Part shown: positions 1 to 10,592 of the stretch, in pieces
Layout of the letters: every line of letters begins with the position of its first letter
Numbering within the stretch: position 1 is the stretch's first letter
Origin: Rhizophagus sp. LPA8_4_AMF
Taxonomy: Eukaryota; Glomeromycota; Glomeromycetes; Glomerales; Glomeraceae
Direction of reading: 5' to 3'
Length of the DNA: 24,001 bases
Assembly: GCA_021464525.1 (NCBI GenBank)
Contig: JADRCO010000975.1
Location: forward strand, 1-24,001
Made by a program: the position numbers and the translations under genes
The notes under the pieces: generated by a model
Told to the model about the DNA's origin: nothing
The model's input: only the letters and a program-made list of their open reading frames with translations
Database searches by the model: none

Positions 1-1477
1 AAATATTACCAAAAGGCAAATATTTGCAATATCTTACCATATTCCATTTTGTAAATAAAATACTGTTTATTTATTTATAAAATATCATTTTAGATTTATT
101 CTATTAATAATATTAAATTAATTTGCTAATTTTTGTATAAATTAAAAAATTTTTTAAACTTATATAAATATAACTATATAAAAGTATACCTGTAAATATA
201 TTTTTAAATAATATTAACAAATATTACTAACAAATATCTTTTTTAAATACAATTAAAAAAGTTATTAATGCTAATAATGCAGATAATTAAGGCACAGAAG
301 CAATTTTATGGATGGAGAACTGGTTTGAAGTTTTAATAAATTAGTTATACAACAGATACTTCTATATCTTTACATATAATTAATAAACTCACAAATTGCA
401 CTACCTTGTAAAAAAAAAGTAATGCAGATAATTGTTTTTAAATATAATTATATAATAAGTGTATTCAAAGAATATGAGAATTTGACTATAATGATGTACA
501 TATTTTTTTGTTTGAATATTTTATTCAGAAATTTTAATTATACCAAAAAAAACACCTATAAAAAGAATAAACTGTAAATTTTATTATTTGAATAATTGAA
601 TTATGTACAGTATCTTTTAGTCTCGGATGCGGCACTATCATGTGATTGATCTGATATAGAAAAAAAGAATTTAATTTCGAGGTGAACACAACAGGTTTAT
701 TATAAAAAAAGCAATATTATCGTTAAAATCACCTGTTTACTTGTTTATTTTAGATTCGCGTGTTTTTGTTTATCTAAAAAATCAATCATGCTGAAATTAA
801 ATGCGCATGCCACGCTAATTCATATTTAATTTAGGAATTCTTTCATTTATTTTTACGCTCAGGATTTAAGATTTGTCAAAATTGGAAATAATTTTCGTGT
901 GTTCCACGTAACTATAGTACAAAGAAAAAAAAAACTCCCTGAATTTTTTGTTTATTATTTTTGATTAATAAACATTAGTACAATAAACTGTAGACAAAGT
1001 AACTGTGTTAAAAAATTATCAAGAAGTGCCAATTGCTAAAGACTTGTTAGTTGTTATATAATAATCAGTGAAACATTGAAATTTCGTTCTTAACTTGACG
1101 CGAATAAAAATAAGGTTTAGGTCATATCATGGAAGTGGAGCTCTTTACTTCTTTCTAGATTTTCGTAATTATTAACCATTACGGCCTCCTTGAAACATTG
1201 TACGAAAAGGATTGTTTGTTTTGTATGTCAAACCAAAAGAAGAATATTTGTGATCTTATCTTGAAAAAATTGATTGGATTGTTCGTCGCTTATTTAACTT
1301 TAAAATAATACTAGTCAGTTTTGATTATTTATGGGTCCCTGTATTCTAGAATTAGTAACCCTTTTCATTAGTACAAAGGAGGCGGCTGGCGTTTAATTGT
1401 TGTTGATCACTTTCTGTATCACCTTGTATCACCTGTAAGAAACGGATTATACCGGATCAGTGTTGTTCCAATTTTCA
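1..1477. other. AT-rich intergenic region upstream of alpha-tubulin
   Basis: No frame on either strand reads as a recognisable protein, and no tRNA or rRNA signature is visible. The first 600 bases are almost pure A/T; from about 1100 the composition becomes more mixed as the tubulin promoter is approached. A short direct repeat (TGTATCACC, then TTGTATCACC) lies near 1415-1435. The proximal part probably belongs to the tubulin promoter; the distal part looks like plain spacer. Confidence 0.6.
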
Positions 1478-1488
1478 TTTATATAGAG
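1478..1488 (+). promoter_or_regulatory. Putative TATA box of alpha-tubulin
   Basis: The sequence TTTATATAGAG lies about 160 bases before the tubulin start codon and is followed by a C/T-rich leader, as in strongly expressed fungal genes. This is motif and position only; the transcription start is not visible. Confidence 0.4.
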
Positions 1489-1523
1489 CTCGCCCAAAAC
1501 AAAATTTTCTCTAGGTTCTTTAG

Positions 1524-3325
<1,802 letters not shown>

Positions 3326-3390
3326 GCTCGAAATCACAAAGTTGTAATTTGGGACCTCCATGCAAATATAATTTTTTTTTATATGGTATA

Positions 3391-3396
3391 AATAAA
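3391..3396 (+). promoter_or_regulatory. Polyadenylation signal of alpha-tubulin
   Basis: An exact AATAAA lies 66 bases after the tubulin stop codon and is followed by T-rich sequence, as expected for 3' end formation. Confidence 0.6.
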
Positions 3397-3543
3397 CCAT
3401 AAGAATCCCTTTTACCTTTGTAATTTTTAAGCTCTATATATATATAGTTCTTTTATTTTTTTTTAAAAAAAAAAAATTTGGAGTAAATTTATAATTCAAC
3501 TAATATATGATCTTTTAAAATTTCTTATACAACAATTATTTTC

Positions 3544-3619
3544 GTGACTTGGTGGTCAAACAAATAAACGAACTTTAAAACTTTTTTTTGTTTTTGTTTA
3601 CCACCAGAAAAAAGGTCAC
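3544..3619. repeat. Imperfect inverted repeat in convergent spacer
   Basis: The left arm GTGACTTGGTGGTCAAACAA is answered by a right arm with TTGTTTACCACC and GGTCAC, interrupted by a short A run. A second outer pair, TTGGAGTAAA near 3479 and TTTTACTCCAA near 3796, is also inverted. Together they could mark an old MITE or a folding 3' region; no target duplication is visible. Confidence 0.35.
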
Positions 3620-3842
3620 TTTTTTTTCTTTTAATTTCTTTTTTTTTCAATAAAAATCCTCACATCTCTCTCTCCACTTGGTGCTGAGAGGTTTTAGAGG
3701 AAATTTAAATTTTAATACTTTTTTTTTTCATTTACACAACAAAAATGTTGTATTAGCTTATTTTAGCTTATTTTTTCTTGTAAAAAAAAAAAAATTTTAC
3801 TCCAATTTTCGTATGTAAAAAAAATTGAGGCCTTTTCAATAT

Positions 3843-3888
3843 TTAGGTCTTTACATAAGTTTATTAATATAAACCTATGAAAACCTAA
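3843..3888. repeat. Near-perfect palindrome
   Basis: TTAGGTCTTTACATAAGTTT and its near-complement, ending ATGAAAACCTAA, form a hairpin with arms of about 20-22 bases and almost no loop. It lies 190 bases beyond the seryl-tRNA synthetase stop, on the side shared with tubulin. Confidence 0.5.
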
Positions 3889-4012
3889 GCAAAATAAATG
3901 ATTTTATAAAAAAAAATGGTTACAAATGTTTCATATTTATGTAAATTATGAATGAAATTGCAATGTCGTTGTAATAAATTTTCAATCCGTTACGTTCGTG
4001 CATATGCTTCAA

Positions 4013-4023
4013 TTTATTTTATT
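4013..4023 (-). promoter_or_regulatory. Polyadenylation signals of seryl-tRNA synthetase
   Basis: Two near-adjacent AATAAA hexamers on the minus strand (TTTATT at 4013-4018 and 4018-4023) lie about 55-65 bases beyond the stop codon. Confidence 0.5.
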
Positions 4024-4076
4024 CAAATTAAAAAATCTAACAATTCTATGATGCATAAAAAAAAATAATAATGACT

Positions 4077-5949
4077 TTATTTTTTCTTTGGTAAAGCTTT
4101 AACAAATGGTAAGAAATCCCTACCATCCATGTATGGACGAAGTACTTCTGGTATAACAACACCCTATGAAAAAAGAAAATTTAATCAAATAATTTTAAAA
4201 TACATCAAAATAAACTCTTCAAATATTCCGTACCTCAGGTGTTTGATAATTTTCCAGAATGCAACATAAAGCTCTTTCACTAGCACATAACGTAGCGTTT
4301 AAACAATGTACATATTTCTTTTCACGATCACCCATTTTTTTTACACCACATCTAATTTCTAACCTTCTGGATTGATAATCAGTACAATTTGAACAACTAA
4401 CTAATTCTTTATATTCCCCTTGATAAGGAAACCAAGCTTCTAAATCATATTTTTTTGCTGCAGCATTATTAAGTGCTCCAGAAACAATTGAAACTATTTG
4501 ATAAGGTAGTCCAAGTGATTGATAAAATTCCTCAGAAAATTTAATCATTTCATCAAATTGTTCCCAAGATTTTTCTGGTTCAGTAATAACAAATTGCTCA
4601 ACTTTTTCAAATTGATGAACTCTAAAAATTCCCCATGTATCTTTTCCATGAGCTCCAGCTTCTTTACGGAAGCATGTAGAATATCCAGCGTATCTTATAA
4701 AATATATCAAAAAATAACACTTTAACAAAACTGGGAACAAAATGCGTAATGTAATATACTCACTTTAATGGCAATTGTTCCGATGGTCGTTCAAACCATT
4801 CATTCGCATGAAAGGCCGAAATAGGTTGTTCTGACGTTGCAATTAGATATTTATCATCTTTTTCTTCACTTTTTTCTCCAAGAACCTACCAAATTAATAA
4901 TTATTATTCCAAATGTAATATATAATATAAATTAACAAATAATGTTGGATATTACTTTATATAACTCTTCATCAAATTGTTCTAATTGAGCAGTTTTTGC
5001 CATATATTCTCTTCTCATAAAAAATGGCGTCTGCAATTTTTTATAACCCCTCTTTCTCAAAAATGAAAGTCCATACTGTATAAGTGCCATATTAAAATCC
5101 ACACCATCATTTGTCAAAAAATAACCTCGATGACCAGCAATATTTGTTCCTATTTAATTGTAAAGAGTAAGATGGTGATTTACAATATAAAATATGTAAT
5201 AGTAGATGAAATTTTACCTCTTTCGGGATCATATCCGTCAATTCTATATAACACTTCATGATGTGAAAGGATACCTGTTTTTTTAATAGGTTTTCTCCCA
5301 CCATCTCCACCTTCCGTATCTGCTGGTGGTTCCCATTTCCTAATAATTTCATTATCTGCTTCATCTAACGAAGTAAGAACTGAATGATGGACAATGTTAC
5401 CGATAGTGGCAGCTGTTGCTTTAAGAGACTCTTCCTTTTCTTTTTCTAGAGCGGTAAGACGATCTTTTTCAGAATTAAGGGAGTCTTTCTCTGCAATCAG
5501 TGTTGATGCATCTTCTTTATTCTTTAATAAAAGAAAACAAAGATTATAGGTTGAAACAAAATACGCGATTTTTACATTATCAATTTAACTTGCCTTTTTT
5601 TTTAAACCAATTTCTTTTTGAATTGAATTTTGTTTTTTGAGGATCTGATCTAATTCAAATCTTACTTTAATTCCCAGATTTAACACAGTTAATCAAAAAA
5701 AAAAGTGTTAGTTGAATTCTATCAAAAAAGGAATAAGATCATTTTTATTACTCACAAATAAAATAACAACAGATACGATAAAAAATGATATGAATCAATT
5801 ATAAAAGAACAATAACCTTTCCTCCAATTATCATACATATCAATGACTTTGTCAACTAATTCAGTAGGAGCTCCTCTTCTTCGTTGAGATTCTCGAATAA
5901 GTCCAGGGTCACCACCCTTATCAGATTGAAAAAGATTAAGGTCCAACAT
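4077..5949 (-). CDS. Seryl-tRNA synthetase, cytosolic
   Basis: Class II synthetase that charges tRNA-Ser (and tRNA-Sec where present) with serine in the cytosol. Seven exons join in frame: 5949-5817, 5664-5590, 5514-5218, 5149-4956, 4885-4764, 4693-4234 and 4163-4077, giving 455 residues, normal for the eukaryotic enzyme. The N-terminus [20 protein letters not shown] is the family's standard start. A charged, coiled-coil tRNA-binding arm covers about residues 40-115. Motif 1 lies near 195-213 ([11 protein letters not shown]), the serine-binding TSE at 250-252, motif 2 near 283-308 ([20 protein letters not shown]), and motif 3 at about 405-424 ([19 protein letters not shown], Arg414). The tail ends in PKKK. 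It converges on tubulin and diverges from the macrodomain gene. Confidence 0.97.
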
Positions 5950-6263
5950 TTTTCTCTAAAAATTTGTAATTATTAACAAATTAAAAGAATTAGCAGAACT
6001 TTCAATATATGAATTCTTTCGTTTATATATTTTTTTGAGATCGTGTAACTTGACTGAAAATGACCACTCGATGTTTCGTGACGCAACCGCAGTTTTACTG
6101 CGTGTACGGTATATTTCGATAATTAGTTTCAAATCAGAATCTTTTCTAATTTTGGCAATCAAAATTTTCCAACTAGTACTTTAAAAGAAAAAAAAGCAAA
6201 TTAAGCAACAAAAAATTTATGGCTTTAATTTATTGCGAAACATTCTTTTTTTTAAAAAAAAAA
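5950..6263. promoter_or_regulatory. Divergent promoter region of seryl-tRNA synthetase and macrodomain gene
   Basis: Both start codons point away from this spacer, so it must hold both promoters. Two signals stand out from the A/T background: a perfect small hairpin CGCAGT-TTT-ACTGCG at 6088-6102, and TGACGCAA at 6079-6086, which resembles bZIP sites of the ATF4/CREB type. An ATG at 6219 is in frame with the macrodomain gene and would add 15 residues (FFFLKKK type), but the family start fits 6264 better. Confidence 0.5.
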
Positions 6264-6770
6264 ATGTCTCCTGATCAATCATTCCAAACTAACGCAAATG
6301 AACTTAATTCTATCGTCTCACCAAATACTCAGGATAATAACTTTATATTTGAAGAAATTCAAGGAGATTTATTTGTTGATGCACCAGAAAATTCAAGTTT
6401 AGCTCACTGTGTATCAGCAGATTTTAAAATGGGTAAAGGCATAGCTACAATATTCAAACGAAAATACCATGGTGTAAAAGAATTACTTGATCAGCATAAA
6501 AAAATTGGACAGGTTGCTACACTTCAAAGAGATAATCGATATATTTTTTACATTATTACAAAACGAAAGTATTATCATAAACCTACAAGAAAAAATTTTG
6601 AATTAGCTTTATTGGATTTAAGAAAAGTTTGTGAAGAATTAAATGTAAAACATTTATGTTTACCTAGAATTGGTGCTGGATTGGATGAATTGCCCTTAGA
6701 ATTTGTGCATGACGCCATTAGAAAAGTATTTAAAGGATGTGATATTATGATGACTATGTTTTACTTGTAG
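6264..6770 (+). CDS. Macrodomain ADP-ribose hydrolase, TARG1/OARD1 (Poa1) type
   Basis: A single-exon gene of 168 residues. The macrodomain fills about residues 28-168 and follows the human TARG1 (OARD1) pattern: GDLF, then SLAHCVSADFKMGKGIA, then IITKRKYYHKPT, and PRIGAGLDEL. The two TARG1 catalytic residues map to Lys100 (ITK) and Asp141 (GLD). Members remove ADP-ribose from glutamate or aspartate side chains, deacylate O-acetyl-ADP-ribose, or, in yeast Poa1, hydrolyse ADP-ribose 1''-phosphate from tRNA splicing. Both catalytic residues are present, so TARG1-like activity is inferred. The N-terminal 27 residues are polar and probably disordered. The start at 6264 is preferred over the in-frame ATG at 6219, which adds only a phenylalanine/lysine stretch encoded by T and A runs. 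Confidence 0.93.
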   Translation: MSPDQSFQTNANELNSIVSPNTQDNNFIFEEIQGDLFVDAPENSSLAHCVSADFKMGKGIATIFKRKYHGVKELLDQHKKIGQVATLQRDNRYIFYIITKRKYYHKPTRKNFELALLDLRKVCEELNVKHLCLPRIGAGLDELPLEFVHDAIRKVFKGCDIMMTMFYL

Positions 6771-7253
6771 TTTTGTAACTTTCATTATGTTTACCGGCAT
6801 TAGCTTGTAATTTGGCCTGGATTATAGTTACAATATTAAACAGCAAAATGTATTTGCTATATATTTCTCGATAAGTGGATAACAATTAATGTTTAGTTGT
6901 AAATATCCGTTTATGATTGATTTAAATGTATGCCGACCGCCGTTACTATTATAAGTTCTTTTGACATTTCACAGAGTAAATAGCTATCCCTTTCACGGAA
7001 TCTCAGGAAGAAATTTTTCCAAAACTTTATTCTTGGTTCCTCACTTTTATTTGATTGTCTCTTTAATCCTGTCTAATTATTCCTTAATAACAAAGAAAGA
7101 AGTTATTAATGACTATGTGTTAAAATAAACTAAAAGCGATAAAAATGATAAAATTGAAGTTCATAAAAAAAAATTGGATGATTGACATTTGTTCTTTTAA
7201 AATACAAATGCTAAGAATAAATAAAGAGTTTGCAGCTCTTATGATTATGTATT
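6771..7253. other. Convergent spacer between macrodomain gene and DCTN6
   Basis: This space holds the facing 3' ends of the two genes. Overlapping AATAAA signals lie at 7216-7225 on the plus strand, rather far (about 445 bases) from the macrodomain stop. A slightly GC-richer patch near 6925-6950 (CCGACCGCCG) has no recognisable meaning. Nothing else is seen. Confidence 0.5.
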
Positions 7254-8382
7254 CTAATGTGAAGCTGTTTGTTTTATTTTTCTCGAATGAGTAGAATGAG
7301 CAGAATGAGTAACAGCTTCCTGCGAATCAGATGCGACATGGTTAAATTTAGGCAAAACTTCTCGAAGATAATCCAAATGGCGTGTATGCAAGCTGGACTG
7401 TTGCTGATAAGATATAAGTTTCATAATATAAATACAGAAATGTCCAAAACTGAAAAAACAAACAAATAAAAGAATTTACATTAGCTGGTGCTGTTTGAGT
7501 TCGTCGGTTGTTATGATCACCGAATATAACTGTATTATCTGGAATGACCTCATCCTTCTTGGTCGAACATACAGCTCCAATAACACAATTGTCACCTAGA
7601 GATGTACTGCCTAAGATCCTTGCTATTTAGTATGTCAAAAAGAAAAGTTAATTTGATTGACGGCAAATTACGAATAAGGAAAAAAATATATTTTTACCTT
7701 TTGCTTCTATTATATTCCTGTTCCCAATTTTCGTTCCTTCAACGTCTAAACAAAAAGTTTAATAGAAAGACGAAATAAATTTCAAATTTGTGAAAATAAA
7801 AATTTACTTACAGCATCCTACTTCAAAAACATTTTCGTTTCCGATAGTCAAAGCTGTCTGTGATCTAGAAATTCATTATAAATTAAAGATTACGAAATAA
7901 AAAAAAAGAAAAAAAAATAAAGTATTGTCTACTTGTTAATTATTGTCACATTTTCCTCAACGATATTATTCTGACCAAAGTTAATTGGACCTCCTACGGC
8001 AAGAATTTTACATTGAGGATGTAAAATTGTACCTAGAAATTTATAACGTTGGTTTATAAATTTATACTAACAATAATAAATGTATTATAAAAATATTTAC
8101 CAGCTCCTATTAAAACGTTTTACCAAGAGAGAATGAAGGTACGATAAAAAAAATAGTGAGCTACTACTTTTCTGTAAAACTTGACTGAACCTGCTTACCG
8201 ATATGTATTTCGCCCTTAATTTCAATGTCCTTACAAACGACTGCATTTTTACCTATATTTATATCTCTGCATAATAAAACAAGTTCAATTTAGTGTATCT
8301 AATGCAACGTTAATAATTTCAGTTTTAATAATTACTTTGGCATCTTTGGTGACAATTGTAATAAAAATTTTACGTCATTCAT
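7254..8382 (-). CDS. DCTN6: Dynactin subunit 6 (p27)
   Basis: Pointed-end subunit of dynactin, the cofactor that lets dynein carry cargo along microtubules. Eight exons: 8382-8336, 8266-8199, 8106-8101 (6 bases), 8032-7933, 7864-7812, 7745-7698, 7622-7480 and 7403-7254; 204 residues (human about 190). Residues 18-142 are left-handed beta-helix hexapeptide repeats with the p27 pattern: GKNAVVCKDIEIKGEIHI, GAGTILHP, GPINFGQNNIVEENVTIIN, NVFEVGCYVEGTKIG, GDNCVIGA, VIPDNTVIFG. A helical tail HTRHLDYLREVLPKF follows, as in human (LDFLMKILPNY), and then a Ser/His-rich end. The last exon has two in-frame acceptors 6 bases apart (7403 or 7397), so Gln156-Gln157 is optional. It shares a 96-base promoter with GCSH. 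Confidence 0.93.
7285..7311. repeat. 9-base tandem repeat in DCTN6 tail
   Basis: There are three copies of GAATGAGTA/GAATGAGCA in a row. Read on the minus strand they give the THS-AHS-THS run in the C-terminal tail of DCTN6. Being a multiple of three, copy changes would keep the frame. Confidence 0.75.
8101..8106 (-). other. 6-base microexon of DCTN6 (exon 3)
   Basis: Minus strand reading ...TTTTAATAG | GAGCTG | GTAAAT... It supplies the end of Gly39, all of Ala40 and the first base of Gly41, restoring the IGAGTILHP turn expected in this family. The flanking introns (8107-8198 and 8033-8100) both have GT-AG ends. Skipping it keeps the frame but removes two residues from a hexapeptide coil. 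Confidence 0.8.
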
Positions 8383-8478
8383 GAAACAAAGGAATATCTA
8401 AAATTTGATATCACGTGACTGATGTGCGAATGAGATGGCTTGCACGCGCACTTTTTTTTGAACCATTTTTTTTTCAAA
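8383..8478. promoter_or_regulatory. 96-base bidirectional promoter of DCTN6 and GCSH
   Basis: The two start codons are only 96 bases apart, so one short spacer must drive both genes and hold both leaders. It contains the perfect palindrome TCACGTGA at 8411-8418, the E-box bound by bHLH factors such as Cbf1 and USF in other eukaryotes. No TATA box is evident. Confidence 0.65.
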
Positions 8479-9215
8479 ATGACATTTACAACGCTACGTA
8501 GTTTTTCTTCAAAGATAGCAGTATTAGGTGGTTTTGGTAATAAAAGAGTACATATTCGACCACCGATAATTATTAGTGCTACTAACTTTGGAAGCTCGTT
8601 GTTTTTGAGGCAATATAGCAGCAGTAAGTTGTTTACAGAATGTTAATTTAATAGTTTATGAAATAATGTATTCAAATGTGATAAAATATAGAAAAGAAAT
8701 ACACTGAAGAACATGAATGGATTGATGTTGATGATGATGGGATTGGTACAGTTGGTATTACTGATTATGCTCAAACATCTCTTGGAGATGTAGTTTTCGT
8801 AGAAATACCCGAAGAGGGGAAGTTTGTTAACAAGTCTGGTAAGTGTACTCCAAGAAATTTCTTTTTAAAGTAAAGATTTTAATAATATTTAACAGGAATT
8901 TTTTTGTGTATTTTCGATAGATAATATTGGTGCAGTTGAAAGTGTTAAAGCTGCAAGTGATATTTATGCACCTGTTAGTGGTGAAGTAATTAAATCTAAT
9001 TCTAACCTTACAGATAAACCTAGTTTAATAAACAGTAGTCCTGAAAGTGATGGTAGGTATAACTTTTAATAATGTGCATTTAGTTATTTTTAATAAATTT
9101 TTCTTTTTTTATTTTAGGATGGCTATGTAAAATAAAATTATCTAATCCTGACGAATTGAAAGAATTATTAGATAAACAAAATTATGAGGAATGGTGTAAT
9201 AGCGAATCTCATTAA
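8479..9215 (+). CDS. GCSH: Glycine cleavage system H protein, mitochondrial
   Basis: Lipoyl carrier of the mitochondrial glycine decarboxylase complex; its swinging lipoamide moves the aminomethyl group from P protein to T protein and is reoxidised by L protein. Four exons, 8479-8623, 8692-8838, 8921-9052 and 9118-9215, give 173 residues, the usual length. Residues 1 to about 48 form an Arg/Ser-rich targeting peptide with almost no acidic residues. The mature part starts [10 protein letters not shown] and shows [20 protein letters not shown], then [17 protein letters not shown], where Lys107 is the lipoylation site, then DGWLCKIKL. The start at 8479 is the first ATG in this frame; the frame is open further up, but without an ATG. 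Divergent from DCTN6 and convergent with the EMI1-like gene. Confidence 0.97.
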
Positions 9216-9375
9216 TTATGAAAATTTATGAAAATATTATTTGTTCTAAAACTTCAAGTTATAAAATTTAGGATATATTTGGAGGAAAATTTTGCAAAGG
9301 TTTACTATAAAATTCATTAAAAAAAAAGTAAATCAAAAAAGTTCTATAAGAAAAAAGACGACCTTAAAATTTCAC

Positions 9376-9832
9376 TTACTCTCTGATTTCCCAAACATCT
9401 AAAGAACTTCTTTCTCTACTTTTTTGTTCTTCTTTAAGAGATTCTCTTTCCAATATCAATTTCTATTCATAATGACATAAAATTTAAATTGAATTCATTG
9501 AATTCGTACATTTTCCCATCAAATAAGGGAGTACTTACCTTACGAATGTCAATGGGTTTAGATTTAAGTTGTAAACAAAATTTTAGGTCTTCCCATTTTG
9601 ACTTACAACTCTTACGTTCTCCATATCTATAGTAATTTATTGCTTGTCCCCCAATAGCTAATGAGCAGATAAGAAAAATTTTTATTAGTTAATGTAATTT
9701 TTTATATAAGAATACAAGGATGTTTATAAAGATGTAAGGATATATACTGCAACATAATATATATTGATCAAATGCTTGTACTAGACTGCAATTATATTTC
9801 TTATCATCTTCAGAGTTTTTAATGTCAGACAT
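9376..9832 (-). CDS. EMI1/DUF3128 family small cysteine protein
   Basis: Three exons, 9832-9748, 9657-9539 and 9462-9376, encode 96 residues. The core from FDQYILCC through GGQAINYYRYGERKSC to KWEDLKFCLQLK is the DUF3128 pattern (Gly-Gly-Gln, YYRYG, spaced cysteines). Cys46 and Cys56 are a CX9C pair, and Cys27/28 provide further thiols. A charged helix and the ending SSLDVWEIRE, also typical of the family, complete it. Yeast Emi1 is needed for full early meiotic induction, but the biochemical role is unknown; the cysteine spacing recalls mitochondrial intermembrane-space proteins, which is inference. The frame stays open for 90 codons upstream, probably by chance, since the family start fits MSDIKN. 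The 3' end lies only 160 bases from that of GCSH. Confidence 0.85.
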
Positions 9833-10418
9833 CTTTATCAACAGTAAAAAAAAAACCAACGTGTAAAAAAAATTTTTATTGATGTCGTGTAACAATAAAA
9901 TGTCACGTAAATCACATCTTATCAAAACAATTGAAGTTCGATCCGAATTGCTCCGGATTTCTCGATAATTAGTTTTCAAATTGATAAAAAATATTAAATA
10001 AAGCTTACGCAAGGTATTAATTATAATCATATTAGTATAATTCAAGGGTAAAAAATATATTTTTACGAAAGAATAATTAACGTATATTCTACCATAAGAC
10101 ATATATATTCAACATTTGTATTTTCAAATTATTTCACGTTAATTGCCTTTACCTTTTCCAACATACTTTAACTATATTTTGCTACAGAAGTCTATTAAAT
10201 CTTAATATTTATTATAAGGCCAGTAAAGCTGTTTCGTTTCATGAGATCTGATACAAAACAAGGCCGCCGTGAATAATTTAGTTTTGTGCGAAATGAAAAA
10301 AAGGTTGTAACTAAGTTATGATCTGATAATATGGACTATCATATATTCCAAATCTTACTATTCGAATCTTGGATTTGGATTTTTGGAATTTGATCTAGAT
10401 GAATGAATTAATAATATA

Positions 10419-10592
10419 CAGGCAAACCTTTATGTAACGATATGTCGGGACTCATATGAAAAAATTTTAAAAAATATCGTTATATCAACTTATACCGATA
10501 TTTATATGTCCTCACATATAGTGGGAATTTAAAATTTTATCGGTATATCAAGTTTTAATAGTGTATCGGTATATCGAATATCGGTATGACTG
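10419..10592. mobile_element. Pogo/Tc1-mariner-like MITE
   Basis: A 174-base element starts CAGGCAAACC and ends GGTATGACTG. Its ends are inverted repeats (11 of the first 15 bases match) and it is flanked on both sides by TA, the Tc1/mariner target. The inside is built from variants of TATCGGTATATC and has no coding capacity, so it would be non-autonomous. The CAGTCAAACC-like end is typical of pogo-type elements. Imperfect ends suggest an old copy. Confidence 0.6.

Larger units (their letters stand above)
3397..4076. other. Convergent spacer between alpha-tubulin and seryl-tRNA synthetase
   Basis: The 3' ends of two genes face each other here. No coding frame is recognisable. The region holds long A and T runs and several imperfect inverted repeats (listed separately). 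The repeat TAGCTTATT occurs twice in a row near 3755-3775. Confidence 0.55.

Noticed and set aside
7269-7469. Plus-strand 66-residue frame with MSRMSRMSN
   Set aside because: Antisense of the DCTN6 last exon; the repeats come from the 9-base tandem repeat in that exon.
8440-8478. N-terminal extension of GCSH upstream of 8479
   Set aside because: It begins with TTG, not ATG, and the targeting peptide is complete from 8479.
9930-9960. GTTCGATCC resembling a tRNA T-loop
   Set aside because: No matching acceptor stem, D-arm or anticodon arm could be built around it.
9833-10102. 90-codon open extension upstream of the EMI1-like start
   Set aside because: Lys/Ile/Phe-rich translation of A/T sequence, not seen in the family, which starts close to MSDIKN.
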